From assembly GCF_033115175.1 (NCBI RefSeq), contig NC_084836.1, forward strand, positions 64,533,097 through 64,597,096: DNA of 64,000 nucleotides, given 5' to 3'. The position numbers were made by a program, and so were the translations under genes. The stretch's first letter is position 1; each line of letters opens with the position of its first letter. This document shows, one piece after another, positions 10,975 through 24,588 of the stretch. The notes beneath the pieces are model-generated. The model saw only the letters and a program-made list of their open reading frames with translations, was not told the origin of the DNA and ran no database searches. Source of the DNA: Lepus europaeus. Lineage: Eukaryota > Chordata > Mammalia > Lagomorpha > Leporidae.

Positions 10975-11325
10975 GACAGGCAGAGTGGACAGTGAGAGAG
11001 AGACAGAGAGAAAGGTCTTCCTTTGCCGTTGGTTCACCCTCCAATGGCCGCCGCGGCTGGCGTGCTGCGGTCGGCACACCGCGCTGATCCGATGGCAGGA
11101 GCCAGGGGTTTATCCTGGTCCCCTATGGGGTGCAGGGCCCAAGCACTTGGGCCATCCTCCACTGCACTCCCAGGCCACAGCAGAGAGCTGGCCTGGAAGA
11201 GGGGCAACCGGGACAGAATCTGGTGCCCCGACCGGGACTAGAACTCGGTGTGCCGGCGCCGCAAGGCGGAGGATTAGCCTAGTGAGCCGTGGCACCGGCC
11301 TCTGTAACTCTTACTTTCAAGAAAG
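10690..11325 (+). mobile_element. CSINE, sense, split by a nested CSINE
   Basis: Host copy at 10690-10948 with B box GGTTCGAGTCCC. It resumes at 11301 with its TCTGTAACTCTTACTTTCAA tail. Confidence 0.85.
10949..11300 (-). mobile_element. CSINE, young subtype, antisense, nested
   Basis: Exact 12-bp duplication TCTGTAACTCTT at 10937-10948 and 11301-11312. It has a long T tail, the GACAGGCAGAGTGGACAG start and a head ending GTGGCACCGGCC. Same subtype as the copy at 342-678. Confidence 0.95.
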
Positions 11326-11560
11326 TAAGTAAGTTACAGAGAGAAGGGAAGAGAGGGAGATCCATCTTTCAACTGCTGGTTCACTCTCCAGTTGGCCACA
11401 ATAGCCAGGGCTGGGCCAAACTTAAGCCCTGAGCCAGGGACTTCATCAGGGTTTCCCACATGGGTGGAAGGGGCCCAAGTATTTGGGTCATCTTCTGCTG
11501 TTTTTCCTATACCATTAGAAAGGAGCTGGATGGAAGTGGAGCAGCTGGGACACGAACCAG
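11326..11560 (-). mobile_element. CSINE, antisense, head-truncated
   Basis: Body from GTTACAGAGAGAAGG to GCAGCTGGGACACGAACCAG. The head is missing. Confidence 0.8.
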
Positions 11561-11563
11561 TTT

Positions 11564-11748
11564 GTTTCATTTTATTTGAAAGAGTTACAGAGAGAGGTAG
11601 AGACAGAGAGAGAGGTCTTCCATCCGCTGGTTCACTTGGGCCATCTTCCACTGCTTTCCCAGGCCACAGTAGAGAGCTGGATTGGAAGTGGAGCAGCTGG
11701 GTCCAGAACTGGTGCCCATATGGGATGTCAGCACCGCACAGGCCCCTC
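11564..11748 (-). mobile_element. CSINE, antisense, internally deleted
   Basis: GGTTCACTTGGGCC shows a jump from the early body to the central block, so about 100 bp is missing. The head ends CAGCACCGCACAGGCCCC. Confidence 0.82.
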
Positions 11749-11782
11749 TGAATACATTTTTAAAAGGATAAAAATTCCTTTT

Positions 11783-12110
11783 AGGGGCTGACTCTGTGAC
11801 GTAGTGGATTATGCCATCTTCTGCAGCACCAGCATCCCATTTGGGTGCCGATTCAACTCCCAGCTGCTCCACTTGTGATCCAGCTCCCTGCTAATGCACC
11901 TGAGAAGGCAGCTGAAAATGGCCCAAGTGCTTGGGCCCCTCCCACCCATGTGAGAGACCTGGAAGAAGCTCCTGGCTCTGGTCTGACCCAGCTCCTGCCA
12001 TTCTGGCCATATGGGGCATTGAATCATTGGAAGATATCTCTCTCTTTGTCTCGTCTCTCCTTTTTCTGTAGCTCTGCCTTTCAAATAAAATAAATCTTGT
12101 TAAAAAAATT
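11783..12110 (+). mobile_element. CSINE, sense
   Basis: GGGGCTGACTCTGTGACG head, complete body, CTTTCAAATAAAATAAATC tail. Confidence 0.87.
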
Positions 12111-12144
12111 CAATGCAGGGGAAAAGAACAGATTGCTGTAGCAT

Positions 12145-12436
12145 ACTCTCTCTCTGTCAATGTATTTGAAACAGTCAGATCTTCCATGAGCTGGGTCAGT
12201 GAATGGCCACAGTGGCCACAGCTGGACCAGGACAAAGCCAAGAGCCAGGAGATTCATGCGAGTCACCTATGTGAATGGCAAGGGTCAAAGCGCTTGGGCC
12301 ATCATTCACTGCTTTCTCAGGTACATTAGCAGCAAGCTGGATCAGAAATGGAGTAACTGGGGCTTGATCTTTCGCTCAGAAGGGATATTAGTGCCACAGG
12401 TTGCAGCTTAACCTACTATACTACATTGCTGGCTCC
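12145..12436 (-). mobile_element. CSINE, antisense, old
   Basis: Diverged copy: GTATTTGAAACAGTCAGATC to ACATTGCTGGCTCC. Confidence 0.75.
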
Positions 12437-12470
12437 TTGACTAATTTTGTTTTCAAAATAAGCTGGTGCA

Positions 12471-12773
12471 TGGCCAGCACCGTGGTTCACTAGGCTAATC
12501 CTTCGCCTGCGGCGCTGGCACCACAGGTTCTAGTCCTGGTCGCCCCTCTTCCAGGCCAGCTCTCTGCTGTGGCCCGGGAAGGCAGTGGAGGATGGCCCAA
12601 GTCCTTGGGCCCTGCACCCACATGGGAGACCAGGAGAAGCACCTGGCTCCTGGCTTTGGATCGGCGCAGCACGCTGACCATAGTGGCCATTTGGGAGGTG
12701 AACCAACAGAAGGAAGACCTTTCTCTCTGTCTCACTCTCTCACTGTCTAACTCTGCCTGTCAAAAAAAATAAT
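12471..12773 (+). mobile_element. CSINE, young subtype, sense
   Basis: Exact 14-bp duplication AATAAGCTGGTGCA at 12457-12470 and 12774-12787. Head GGCCAGCACCGTGGTTCACT; the segment between TCCTGGTC and GCCCCTCTTCCAGG is shortened. Confidence 0.94.
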
Positions 12774-12943
12774 AATAAGCTGGTGCAGAAAAGTTAATCT
12801 TGTCTAAGGCCTTATTCCTAATTACTAGTCTAATTGGTGTTACTCGTTTATCTTTGTAATGGGAGATAGCTTTTCTGAGTCTCAAACATATCTTTCTGGA
12901 TAATTTTTTTCCTGAAGTGTATCTTCAGAAATTCCTGGAATGG

Positions 12944-13555
12944 GACAGACATTTGGCCTGGTGATGAAGCTGGGTAAGGATACCCATATGCTACCTCAGA
13001 GTGCCTTGGTTTGAGTTCTGCCTCTTGATTCTTTTTTTTTTTTTTTTTTAAGATTTATTTATTTATTTGAAAGAGTTACACAGGGTGAGAAGGAGAGGCA
13101 GAGAGAGAAAGGTCTTCCATCCACTGGTTCACTCCCCAGTTGGCTGCAGCAGCCGGAGCTGTGCCGGAGCTGCTTCTGGGTCTCCCATGTAGGTGCAGGG
13201 GCCCAAGGACTTGAGCTATCTTCTACTGCTTTCCCAGGCCATAGCAGAGAGCTGGATCGGAAGTGGAGCAGCCGGGACTCAAAAACCGGTGCCCATATGG
13301 GATGCAGGCTGTGGATTTACCTGCTACTCCACAGTGCCGGCTCCTCCTGATTCTAACTACAGCTTCTTGCTAATAGAGGCACTGGGGGACGGCAGTGATG
13401 ACTCAGGTAATCGGGTTCGTGCTACCCACTGCATTCCCAGTTTCTGGTACCCTTATTTGGCCCTGGCTAATGTGCTCATCTGTGGGAGTAAATCAGTGAA
13501 CAGGAGCACTCTTCTTATCTCCCTGTATGTATGCACACACTTGCTTTCTCAGATT
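12944..13555 (+). mobile_element. Old C-repeat, sense, split by a nested CSINE
   Basis: Ancient-looking copy (GACATTTGGCCTGGTGATGAAG) read to 13032 and again from 13344. The intervening copy is younger. Confidence 0.65.
13033..13343 (-). mobile_element. CSINE, antisense, nested
   Basis: T18 run, AAGATTTATTTATTTATTTG, body, head ending CACAGTGCCGGCTCC. CTTGATTC/CCTGATTC flanks mark the site in the older host. Confidence 0.88.
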
Positions 13556-14201
13556 TTAAAATTCCTTCAGTACTAGTGTATAGGTGATAGATCTCTTCAT
13601 TTTTATCTGAAAATGTCCATATTCCATCTCTTTTTTTTTTTTTTTTTTTTAATTCAGTCCCCTCCGCCAACACACACACAACTCTAACTTAATTTCTTTT
13701 GGCACTGTTTTAGAAAATTTTCCAATTTTATTGCTGCTGCTGTATAGTGTTCTGCTGGTTTCTTTGTAGATACACTATCTTCTGTGTGCTTTTTCTAGGA
13801 AACTTAGCAGTACTGTTGTGAAAGGCTGCCTTCTGCCTGTAGGCTCTTCCTAGACTGGAGGGTGGAGTGCTGTCAGAAGGCTAGGTACTAGAGTGATTCA
13901 CCCACAGTGTCACGTGATTGGTCAGTTTCCTCAGTTGTTCCCCTTGGTACTGATTAGAACTATTAGATCGGGATGGATACATGCTCTGGAACCCAGAAGA
14001 TGGAAAATCAGTTGTTTTCAGGGAAGGCTAGTGAAGCTCCAGGTACAATAAACAAAGTTAAACCTGCTGCTGTCTTTAGCTTTTTCATGTCAAACTGTCC
14101 TAGTGAACTAAGGTGGAGAGAGAGAAGCTGAGTTGCTGTAACTCCTTGTTAATACAAAGATCGAGGGGTAAACGACATAAGATTTTGTTTTTTCTTTGCA
14201 G
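13556..14201 (+). other. End of CS intron 1, mostly unique
   Basis: Holds a T20 run near 13630 and a short CA run near 13671. It ends in the pyrimidine-rich acceptor TTTTTTCTTTGCAG of exon 2. No other exon seen. Confidence 0.6.
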
Positions 14202-17200
14202 AATTCATCCTGTCTTGTTCTTGCTGCCCGACATGCTAGTGCTTCTTCCACGGTAAGATTTTAAAAAGAAGACTTGAGAATTATTAGGGTGGCATGACCC
14301 TGGGACAGAAAGTTTGACAGACACCTGGCCTCTCATTACCCTGAATATCTCCTAGAAAGATTTATTTATTTGAAAGGCTGAGAGTTACAGAGAGGCAGAG
14401 AGAGAGAAATAAGTCTGTTTATTTGAAAGGCAGAGGAACAGAACAGGAAAGATGGAGCCTCCATCCATTGATTTATTCCCCAGATGACCACAATGTCCAG
14501 GGCTAGGCAGGCTGAGCCAGGAGCCAGGAACTCCATTCTGGTCTCCCACAGGGGTAGCAGGGACCCATACACTTGGGCTGTCATCTGCTTTCCCAGGTGC
14601 ATTAACAAGGAGTTGAATCAGAAGTGGAGTAGCTAGTACTCAAACAGCACTCCACAATGGGATGCCAGTGTTGAAAGGGACTGTTTAATTGTCTGTGCCA
14701 CAATGCTGACCCCCTTTTTAATGGTTTTAAGGGTACAGCTCATTGGCAGTAAGCTCATTCACATTATTGTGCAGCCACCACTACTATCCCTCCCCAGAAC
14801 TTTTCCATCTCCCTAAACTGAGCTCTATACCCATTAAACAGTAACTTCTCATGCCTTCTCTAACGCCTACCTTTACAGAGTAGTTGACCAGACTTCCCTG
14901 GCAGATAGAGGGAGCTAAATTCTAAAGAGCAGTTTTCACACATCTACTGTGCAGAGAATCTGATGAACTTTTTGTTTTCCTTTTAGAATTTGAAAGATGT
15001 GTTGGCTGACCTGATCCCTAAGGAGCAGGCCAGAATTAAGACCTTCAGGCAGCAACATGGCAAGACGGTGGTGGGCCAAATCACTGTGGACATGGTAAGG
15101 ATTGTGGGGTCCTAGCCAGTAAAAGTAGTTCTGTAATATGCTTCAACAGAAATGCCATCTCTTCACCAACTATTCAAAAGTATTCTGTCCCTTACAAGGA
15201 AATGTGGTGATTTATGATGTTTTTAAAAATTAGATTGCTCTTCTCTACAAACTTAATGGTTTCATTCACCAATGGAAAGGATAAATTTAATTTGTATTCC
15301 TACACACTTCTTTGCCTTGGTGATAATACCAGTCATAATTAAACCATAGCCCTTGCTGGCCCTTTTGACCAGCTTTAAGATGACTTTTCCCCAGCCTTAA
15401 TAGTCTGAGTAGCTCAGATGATGGTTCTTCAGCAGTTGTTAGCTATTGGTCTCTGTTCCCTTCCCCTGTAATAGATTTTATTCTGTTTACTTTGGTTGGT
15501 TAAGATGGAGATGGGGTAGGGGTATTAAGAGTCACAGGAGAAAAAAAAAAAATGCAGTAAGAAAAGAAAGCAAATAGAGGTAGAAGCATTAAAGAAAAAT
15601 AGTGATTTTTTTTTTCAACTTAAAAATTTCATTTCCAGTGTTAGCAGTCTTCATTGCAAAATTCAGTTCTTTGGTAAGTTAACTCCTCAGAAATATTCCT
15701 ACCCCAAATGAAGTCTTGCAAGTCAGAAAATCCATTTCCCATCCCGAATCTCATGAAGCAAGCTGCATCCTAAATCATCTGACTTGTGGTCACATCTTTT
15801 GTGTGTATTTTATTTTTGTTGTTTTAGATGTATGGTGGCATGAGAGGCATGAAGGGACTGGTATATGAAACATCAGTTCTTGATCCTGATGAGGTAAGAC
15901 ACTGTCATGTCAATCATTGATAATCATTTAATCATTGAGTTCACTAACCATACCAACCAGGTAGTGAAAGTAACCATGTACACCATGGATTGGACCAGTG
16001 AGGCTAAGAGAACAGAACACAGCACCTTCTTTCATATTTTGGAAGGTAGAGGAGTTTTTTGTTGTTGTTGGTTTGTGTGTGTGTGTTTTTAATAAGATTT
16101 ATGATTTTATTTCAGAGAGGGAAAGACAGATCTTCCATCTGCTGTTTTATTCCCCCAAATGGCTGCAGTGGCTAGGGCTAGGCCAGGCCACAGCCAGGAG
16201 CCTGGAACTCCATCCAGGTTTGCCATGTAGCTGGGCCATTCTCCACTGCTTTCCTTGGCACATTAACAGGGGGCTGGATAGGGAGTGAAGCCTCCGGAAC
16301 CCGAACCCACACTCATGTGAGATAGTGGCATCGCAGGCAGCAGCTTAACCTACTGTTCCACAATGCTGGCTCCTAGTTTACATTTTTAATACATTTTACT
16401 AATGAAAACAAAAATACAAAGGTAGAAGTAAGTAATGTGAAGATTTAAGCTTTAAAAGTTCTGTTCTAACTGGTTAAAATGTCTGAACTAAATGAGACTA
16501 GTCAATAATTTCCGGGCTAACAAACTTAAGAGTTGTAACTTTTGCTCTTCTCCTCCAAGGGCATTCGTTTCCGAGGTCATAGTATCCCTGAATGCCAGAA
16601 GCTGCTGCCCAAGGCTAAGGGTGGGGAAGAACCCCTGCCTGAGGGCTTATTTTGGCTGCTGGTAACTGGACAGATCCCAACAGAGGAACAGGTAAAGCCC
16701 TTCTCATTCTCCTTCGCTTTTCTCTAATCTCAGATACCTAATCCTAATCTGGCTATAGATGTGCGGTGATGGGAAGGAATCAGTGAAGTTGTGGACTGTG
16801 TTGAACTTTCTTTTATTCATATGTCACTGTTTTATTTTTCTCCTTTTTCCTTGCTAGTGTTCTGAGCACAGTGTCCCTTTCCGCAGGTTTCTTGGCTTTC
16901 AAAAGAGTGGGCAAAGAGGGCAGCCCTGCCTTCTCATGTGGTCACCATGCTGGACAACTTTCCCACCAACCTACACCCCATGTCTCAGCTCAGTGCAGCC
17001 ATTACAGCACTTAACAGTGAAAGTAACTTTGCCCGAGCATATGCAGAGGGTATCAACCGAGCCAAGTACTGGGAGGTAAGAAATTTGAGTGGAGTGATGA
17101 GGATGTGATGGGGATTCAAAGGACTTGAGTGTGAAGATAGAAGAAGGAATGTAGAGTCTTTAGGAAAATCACTTCTCTGATTGCCGCTAGAAACTTAACA

Positions 17201-19974
17201 AATACTCATTGTGGGCTTGCTTTGTGTCAGCTGTTGTGATTGCAAAGCTAGAGCATGGCTGTGTCACCATGGCTATTGGTTTAGTTAGGATGATACACGT
17301 GTAAAAGAAACCATAATCCTTTTTTTTTTTTTTTTTTTAAGATTTTATTTGAGAGGTAGAGTTACAGAGAGGGAAAGACAGAGAGAAAGGTCTTCCATCC
17401 ACTGGTTCACTCCCCAGACAGCTGGAGCTGGGTTGATCTGGAGCCAGGGGCTTCTTCCTAGTCTCCCATGTGGTTGCAGGTGCCCAAGAACTTGGGTCAT
17501 CTTCCACTGCTTTCCCAGGCCATAGCAGAGAGCTGGATCACAAGAGGAGCAGCCAGGACACAAACCAGCACCCATATGGGATGTGGCACCGTAGGTAGAG
17601 GCTTAGCCTACTATGCCACATAGCAGTTCCCTCTGTTCCATAATCTTACTGTATTAGTGCTGTGTACACAGAGCTGTTGGAACATTGAGAAGGGCATAAT
17701 CTAACTGCAGGGTTCCTAAGGAAGATTGCACAGACCAATGGAAAGGATAAATGTAATTTTTTTTCTTTCCAAAAGATCAGTCACCATGCTAAGGTAGGCC
17801 TGAGACTGACAAGTTTAGTGGGAGATGGAAGAGGGAATATGATTTTTTTTTCTTTTAAGATTGATTTATTTATTTGAAGGGCAGAGTTACAGAGAGGCAG
17901 AAAGAGAGGTCTTCTGTCTGCTGGTTCACTTCTCAAATGGCTACAATGGCCGGAGCTGGGCTAATCCAAAGCCAGGAGTAAGGAGCTTCTTCCAGGTCTC
18001 CCACTGGATGCAAGGACCCAAGGACTTGGGCCATCTTCTACTGCTTTCCCAGGCCATAACAGACAGCTGAATCGGAAGTGAAACAGCTGGGTCTCGAACT
18101 GGCACCCAAATGGGATGCTGGCACTGCAGGTGGAGGCTTTACCAGTACTCCACAGCACCAGCCCCTGAATGTAAGCTTTATTCCTATTCCCAATTCCTAA
18201 GATTCTTTTTTTTTTTTTTTTTTTTTAAAGATTTGAGAGGCAGAGTTATAAAGAGGCAGAGAGAGAGAAAGAGAGGTCTTCTGTCTTCTGGTTCATTCCC
18301 CAGATGGGCACAACGGCTGGTGCTGTGCTGATCTGAAGCCAGGAGCTTCTCTGGGTCTCCCACATGGGTGCAGGGACCCAAGGACTTGGGCCATCTTCTA
18401 CTGTTTCCCAGGCCATAGCAGAGAGCTGGATCAGAAGAGGAGCAGCCAGGACTCAAACCAGTGCTTTTGGAAAAGATTTATTTATTTACATATTTGAGCG
18501 GGAGAGAGAGAAAGATCCATCTGGTTCACACCCAGAATGGCTGCAACAACCAGGACTGGACCAGGCCAGATAAAGAGCCAGGACCGTCATCTGGTGTCCC
18601 ACACAGGTGGTAGGACCCACATCCTTGGGCCATCTTCTGCCTTCCCAGGCACATGAACAGGAAGCTGTATTAGAAGTGAAGCAGCCAGCCAGCACTGGTA
18701 CTCTGATTCAGGATGCTGCACACCCCCAACAGCTGCTGTAGTTGAGCTTGACAGTCTTTGCTGCCACATCTTGTATTTTTCTCAAAGGTCAGACTTGCTA
18801 GTTCAGTTGTTGCTTAATTTAGTTACAAACTATTTAAGTAGAATTACATGTTCCATAACAGTTTCCATGACTTTATTTAAAGATTCATTTATTTATTTGA
18901 AAGAGTTAGAGAGAGGTCTTCCATCTCCTGGCTCACTCTCCAGATGGCTGCAACAGCCGGAGCTGCACCAATCTGAAGCCCGGAGCCAGGAGCTGCCTTT
19001 TTTTTTTTTACAGGCAGAGTTAGAGAGTGAGACAGAGAGAAAGGTCTTCCTTCCGTTGGTTCACCTCCCAAATGGCCACTACGGCCAGCGCACTGCACCG
19101 ATCCGAAGCCAGGAGCTAGGTGCAACCGGGACAGAATCTGGTGCCCTGACCAAGACTAGAACCCGAGGTGCTGGTGCCGCAGGCGGAGGATTAGCCTATT
19201 GAGCCGCGGCGCCAGCCAGGGGCTTCTTCCGGGTTTTCCTTGCAGGTGCAGGGGCCTAAGGACTTGGACTATCCTCCACTGCTTTCCCAGGCCAGAGCAG
19301 AGAGTGGATCGGAAGTGGAGTAGCTGGGTCTCGAACCAGTGCCCATATGGGATGCTGGCATTGCAGGTGGTGGCCCTATCCGCTATGCCATAGCACTGGC
19401 CCCGATGACTTTAGACAAATAATGCAATCACTTGAGTTCAGAGAGTTTATTAGCCAGCTTCTAGGTGTGTTTTTCATTTTATTTTTCAAATGAAACTTTA
19501 AAAAAATGTATTTTTATCTATTTGAAAAGCAGAGAGGCCTTCCATCTGCTGGTTCACTCCCCAAATGCCCGCTATAGCCAGGCCTGGACCAGGCCAAGGC
19601 TGGAGCCAAAAACTCAGGTTCTTCCATGTGGGTAACAGGTACCCAAGTACTTGAGCCACTACTTGCTGCCTCTGGGGCTCATTAGCAACAATCTGGAATC
19701 AGAAGGGAGTCTCGGGGGCCAGCACTGTGGTGCAGTGGGTTAAAGCTACGACCTGCAGTGCCGGCATCCCATATGGGCGCCAGTTTGAGTCCTGGCTGCT
19801 CCACTTCTGATCTAGCTCTCTGCTATGGCCTGGGAAAGCAGTAGAAGATGGTCCAAGTCCTTGGGTCCCTGTACCCGTGTGGGAGACCCAGGAGAAGCTC
19901 CAGGCTCCTGGCTTCAGGTTCGGCCCAGTTCCGGCTGTTGTAACCGTTTGGGGAATGAACCAGAGGATTAAAGA

Positions 19975-20015
<41 letters not shown>

Positions 20016-23000
20016 GCCTCTCTGTAACTCTGCCTTTCAAGTAAATAAATCTTTAAAAAAAAATTTTATGCTGGATAGGCATCTGGCACAGCAGTTAAGA
20101 CACTGCTCAGGGGCTAATGCCATGGTGTAAAGTAAAACCACCACCTGTGGCGCCGGCATCTCATATGGCCACTGGGTCGAGTTCCAGCTGTTCCACCGCC
20201 CATCCAGCTCCCTGTTGGTAGCCTGGGAAGGCAATGAAGGATGGCCCAACTGCTTGGGCCCCTGCACCTGCATGGGAGACCAGGAGGAAGCTCCTGGTTC
20301 CTAGTTTCGGATCAGCCCAGCTCTGGCTGTTGTGGCCATTTGGGGAGTGAACCAGTGGCTGGAAGACCTCTCTCCCTCTCCCTCTCCCTCTTCCCTCCCT
20401 CTGTAATTCTGCCTTTCAAATAAATAAATCTTTAAAAAAAAAAAAAAAAGGGCAAGAAAAACTCAGGGAGCGAGCATTGTGATGCACCAGGTTAAGCCAC
20501 CGCCTGTGATGGCAGCATCCCATGTGAGCACCAGTTCAAGTCCTGGCTGCTACACTTGAGGTCCAGCTCCTTACTGATGTACCTGGGAATGCAGTGCAGG
20601 ATGAACAGAGTACTTGGGCCCCTGTACCCATTGGGAGACCCGGATAGAGTTTCAGGCTCTTGGCTTCAGCCTGTCCTGTTCCTGGCTGTTGCAGGAATGG
20701 AAGCAGATGGAAGGTCACTCTCTCTCTCTGTAACTGTTTCTCTTTTATATATATATACATATATATATATATGCTTTTTTGTTTTTAAGATTTATTTTAT
20801 CTACTAGAAATAAATACAGAGAGAGGTAGAGAAAGAAAGTGTGTCTTCCATCCGCTGGTTTGTGCCCCAAATGGCCACAATGGCCAGAGCTGAGCTGATC
20901 CAAAGCCAGGAGCCTGGGGCTTCTTCTGGGTCTCCCACATGGGTGTAGGGCCCAAGGGCTTGAGCCATTCTCCACTGCTTTTCCAGGCACATTAGCAGGG
21001 GGCTGGATCAGAAGTGGAACAGCTGGAACTCAAACCAGCACCCATATGGGATGCTGGTGCTGCATGGTAGGGCTTTAACCCACTGTGCCACAGCGCTGGG
21101 CCCTCTGTAACTCTTTCAAATAAATATATAAATAAATCCTTAAAAAACTAAAAAATGATGCTATTCAAGACTCTTTTTGTACCCTAAGTTGGAGAGCCTG
21201 GATTGAAGTTCTGACTCTGCTTCTAATTCCAGGTTTAGGTACTTGGGAAATCCATATTGAATTTCAGGCTCCTGGATTTATTTATTTGAAAGGCAGAGTT
21301 ACAAAGAAAGGTGGAGACAGAGGTCTTCCATCCCCTGGTTCACTCCCCAGATGGCTGAAACGGCTGGAGCTGCGCCGATCTGAAGCCAGGAGCCAGGAGC
21401 TTCTGGGTCTCCCATGTGGGTGCAGGGGCCCAAGAACTTGGGCCATCTTCTGCTTTCCCAGGCCATGGCAGAGAGCTGGATCTGAATAGGAGCAGCTGGG
21501 ACTAGAACCGTCATCCATATGGGATGCCAGCGCTTCAGGCCAGGGCTTTAACCCACTGCGCCACAGCGCTGACCCCAGCCTTCTAGATCTGTCAGTTTAT
21601 AAAGAAACTAGTTGGCAGAGGAATATTTTACATGACATCATAGGTATACAATTAACAAAATATAAACAATGGGAAATTCTACAGAATAAATAACCTAATT
21701 TTCCACAAATTGCAAAGGAAACGACAAAAAAGGAAACTTCTGAGAAAGTTCAGATAATGGCAACCTATGGACTGTATTTCAGTCTTGCTTCAAACTAATG
21801 GAGGTTGGGAGAACTTTACAAGTCAGGGAAGCTGGAATACTGACAGAGTAGTTAATGAGATTGAGTTTGTCAAAATATGTTAGATGGGGTGATGGTTTTT
21901 TGATTTTGAGAATTGTTTTATAGATGCAAACTTTAGTATTCAGATAGTAGAATAGATGTTGCCTGGGATTTTCTCAAATAATTTGGGAGCTAAGGGGGCA
22001 AAGTGGTGAATGGCCATCAGGAAGAGTAAGCTCAAGAGATCTAGTGTATACACGGTGACTGTAGTTAACAGTGTATTCTGTACTTGAAAATTACTAGAGA
22101 ATAGATTTGAAATATTAACCACCACACACACAAAAATATGTAAGGGAGTGGATGTATTATTTAGCTTGACTTAGCAACTCCATAATGTATACATTCAAAA
22201 CATCTATATGCCACAAATAAAATTTTTATTTCTCCATTGATTTGTCATGAGTTAATTGTTGAAGCTATGTGGGTGACCTTATGCAAGTCATTTAACCTGG
22301 CCAGGGCCCAGTTTTCTCATTTGTAAAAACGGGGATCTTACATTGAAATCTGGTGTCTCAGCACATTGAGTGAGTGCAAAGTCATGGAATAGTGGGAAAC
22401 ATCACGATTCTATATGTCAGGGTTCAAACTTGACCTTGGCATTTAATAAAATACTATGAGCCTCAATTTCCTCATATGTAAATTGGTGGTCATTACACAT
22501 CCTTTGTAGGGTGGTAAGAATTGGGAATGGTGTGTTCTGTCAATCCAAATAGTGCAGTACCTGGAGGATGAACAGTGAGTATCCTCGTGCAGTTCTTTGC
22601 TGGTAAATCCCTTTTTTTCTCCATCTTCCTTTTCTCCCATCAGTTGATTTATGAAGACTCTATGGATCTGATCGCAAAGCTACCTTGTGTTGCCGCAAAG
22701 ATCTACCGAAATCTCTACCGGGAAGGCAGCAGTATTGGAGCCATTGACTCCAAACTGGACTGGTCCCACAATTTCACCAACATGTTAGGTTATACTGATG
22801 CTCAGTTCACTGAGCTGATGCGCTTGTACCTCACCATCCACAGGTGAGCTAGACCCAGTAACCATAATCACAGTCCTTAATGTTCTCATCTTCTGGGAAC
22901 CTATGGTCAGCAGCAAGGAGACAGAAACATGACATAAGGGATGATGTGAGGCAAGGAAAGGATCTGGTAAGAAAGGTCAGGAGGAGGCCTAGGGAAATCA

Positions 23001-24554
23001 CCATAAACACCCTAGAGCAGGAGGGAGCTGTGGGTGGTGGGGGGCACAGGACGATGCAGGGAGACAGGTCCTAACTGCTCACCTTAAGTGGTCTTTTGCC
23101 TTCCCAAGAGCTCCCCCTTCTGGCCATTTCTGTTAAAGCTGGGGTTGGAATTGGGCACACAGGCATAATGAACTAGTACCCTCTCCAAGTCTGGATTAGT
23201 TAATAAAAGCTGATAATAAGATTAAGATGTCTTTTTCAAGAGCTTAGGTATAACTGGCTGGCTGTAGGCTCATAGTATGTGAGCCCATAACTAGGCTAGT
23301 ATGTGACAAGAGAACAGCCAAGTAGTGTTTCCATAATTTGCCTTTTCTTTCTCCCTTTGGCTTCCCTTCTCACCCATAGTGACCATGAGGGCGGCAATGT
23401 AAGTGCCCATACTAGCCACTTGGTAGGCAGTGCCCTTTCAGACCCTTACCTGTCCTTTGCGGCAGCCATGAATGGCCTGGCAGGGCCTCTACATGGACTG
23501 GCAAATCAGGTAAGACTATTACTTTTCTCTTCTCCATGTTTTTCTTAGCCTCATGCTTTGTTTCTGATCTTGGCATTGTCCTTTGGCATAAGTATTAACA
23601 TTCCTTCTCCCTCCCCTCCCCAACCAACCTTACCCATAGGAAGTGCTTGTCTGGCTTACACAACTGCAGAAGGAAGTTGGCAAAGATGTATCAGATGAGA
23701 AGTTACGAGACTATATCTGGAATACACTCAACTCAGGACGGGTAAGCAGATACTAAACAACTAGGAAAGAAGCCAGGACACAAGTGCTGCAGTTTGGAAG
23801 AATTAAGAAGAAAAGAACAAAAGAGTTCCCTAAATATGTCTAACCTGAAGAATTTTTTTAAAAAAATTTTCCTTGGGGGCCCGGCACCGTGGCTCAATAG
23901 GCTAATCCTCTGCCTGTGGCGCCGGCACACTGGGTTCTAGTCTCGGTTGGGGCGCCAGATTCTGTCCCGGTTGCCCCTCTTCCAGGCCAGCTCTCTGCTA
24001 TGGCCCGGGAGTGCAGTGGAGGATGACCCAAGTGCTTGGGCCCTGCAACCCATGGGAGACCAGGAGAAGCACCTGGCTCCTGGCTTCGGATCAGCGCGGT
24101 GTGCCGGCCACAGAGGCCATTGGAGGGTGAACCAACAGCAAAGGAAGACCTTTCTCTCTCTCTCTCTGTCCACTCTGCCTGTTAAAAAAAAAAAAAAAGT
24201 TTTCCTTGGGGCGCAGACATTCCATATGGGAGGACCTGGTTGGGTCCCAGCTACTCTGCTTCCATCCATTCCATCCAGCTTCCTGCTAATGTGTACCCTG
24301 GGAGGTAGCAGATCATGGCTTAAGTACTTGGTCCCTGCCACCCACATGGGCCACCCAGAGTTCTGGGCCCCTGGATTTTGCCTGGCCCTGCCCTAGCTGT
24401 TGCAGGCATTTGGGGAGTGAACAGGTGGATGAAAGTTCTCTCTCCCCATCTGTCTCTGACCCTCTGCCTTTAAAATTAAAAAAAAAAAAGAAAGAAAATT
24501 TAAGTTATTTCTAAAAAGAATTTCTACCTAAGAATGCCAACTGTGTTTTTCTTT

Positions 24555-24588
<34 letters not shown>

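Larger units (their letters stand above)
1..14201 (+). other. CS: CS intron 1 (partial, SINE-rich)
   Basis: Everything left of CS exon 2 is assigned to intron 1 because exon 2 begins at codon 15 of the protein and no first exon or CpG island is seen here. More than 30 C-repeat copies, listed separately, fill over half of it. No coding exon of another gene was recognised in the unique stretches. That the window starts inside the gene is inferred from the known size of mammalian CS introns. Confidence 0.75.
20466..21150 (+). mobile_element. CSINE, sense, split by a nested CSINE
   Basis: Host at 20466-20740, resumed at 21103-21150 with CTCTGTAACTCTTTCAAATA. Confidence 0.8.

Noticed and set aside
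1-14201. Endogenous retrovirus or other viral insertion in the repeat-rich left part
   Set aside because: No LTR pairs, primer-binding sites or gag/pol-like frames seen. The repeats are SINEs with LINE and MIR remnants.
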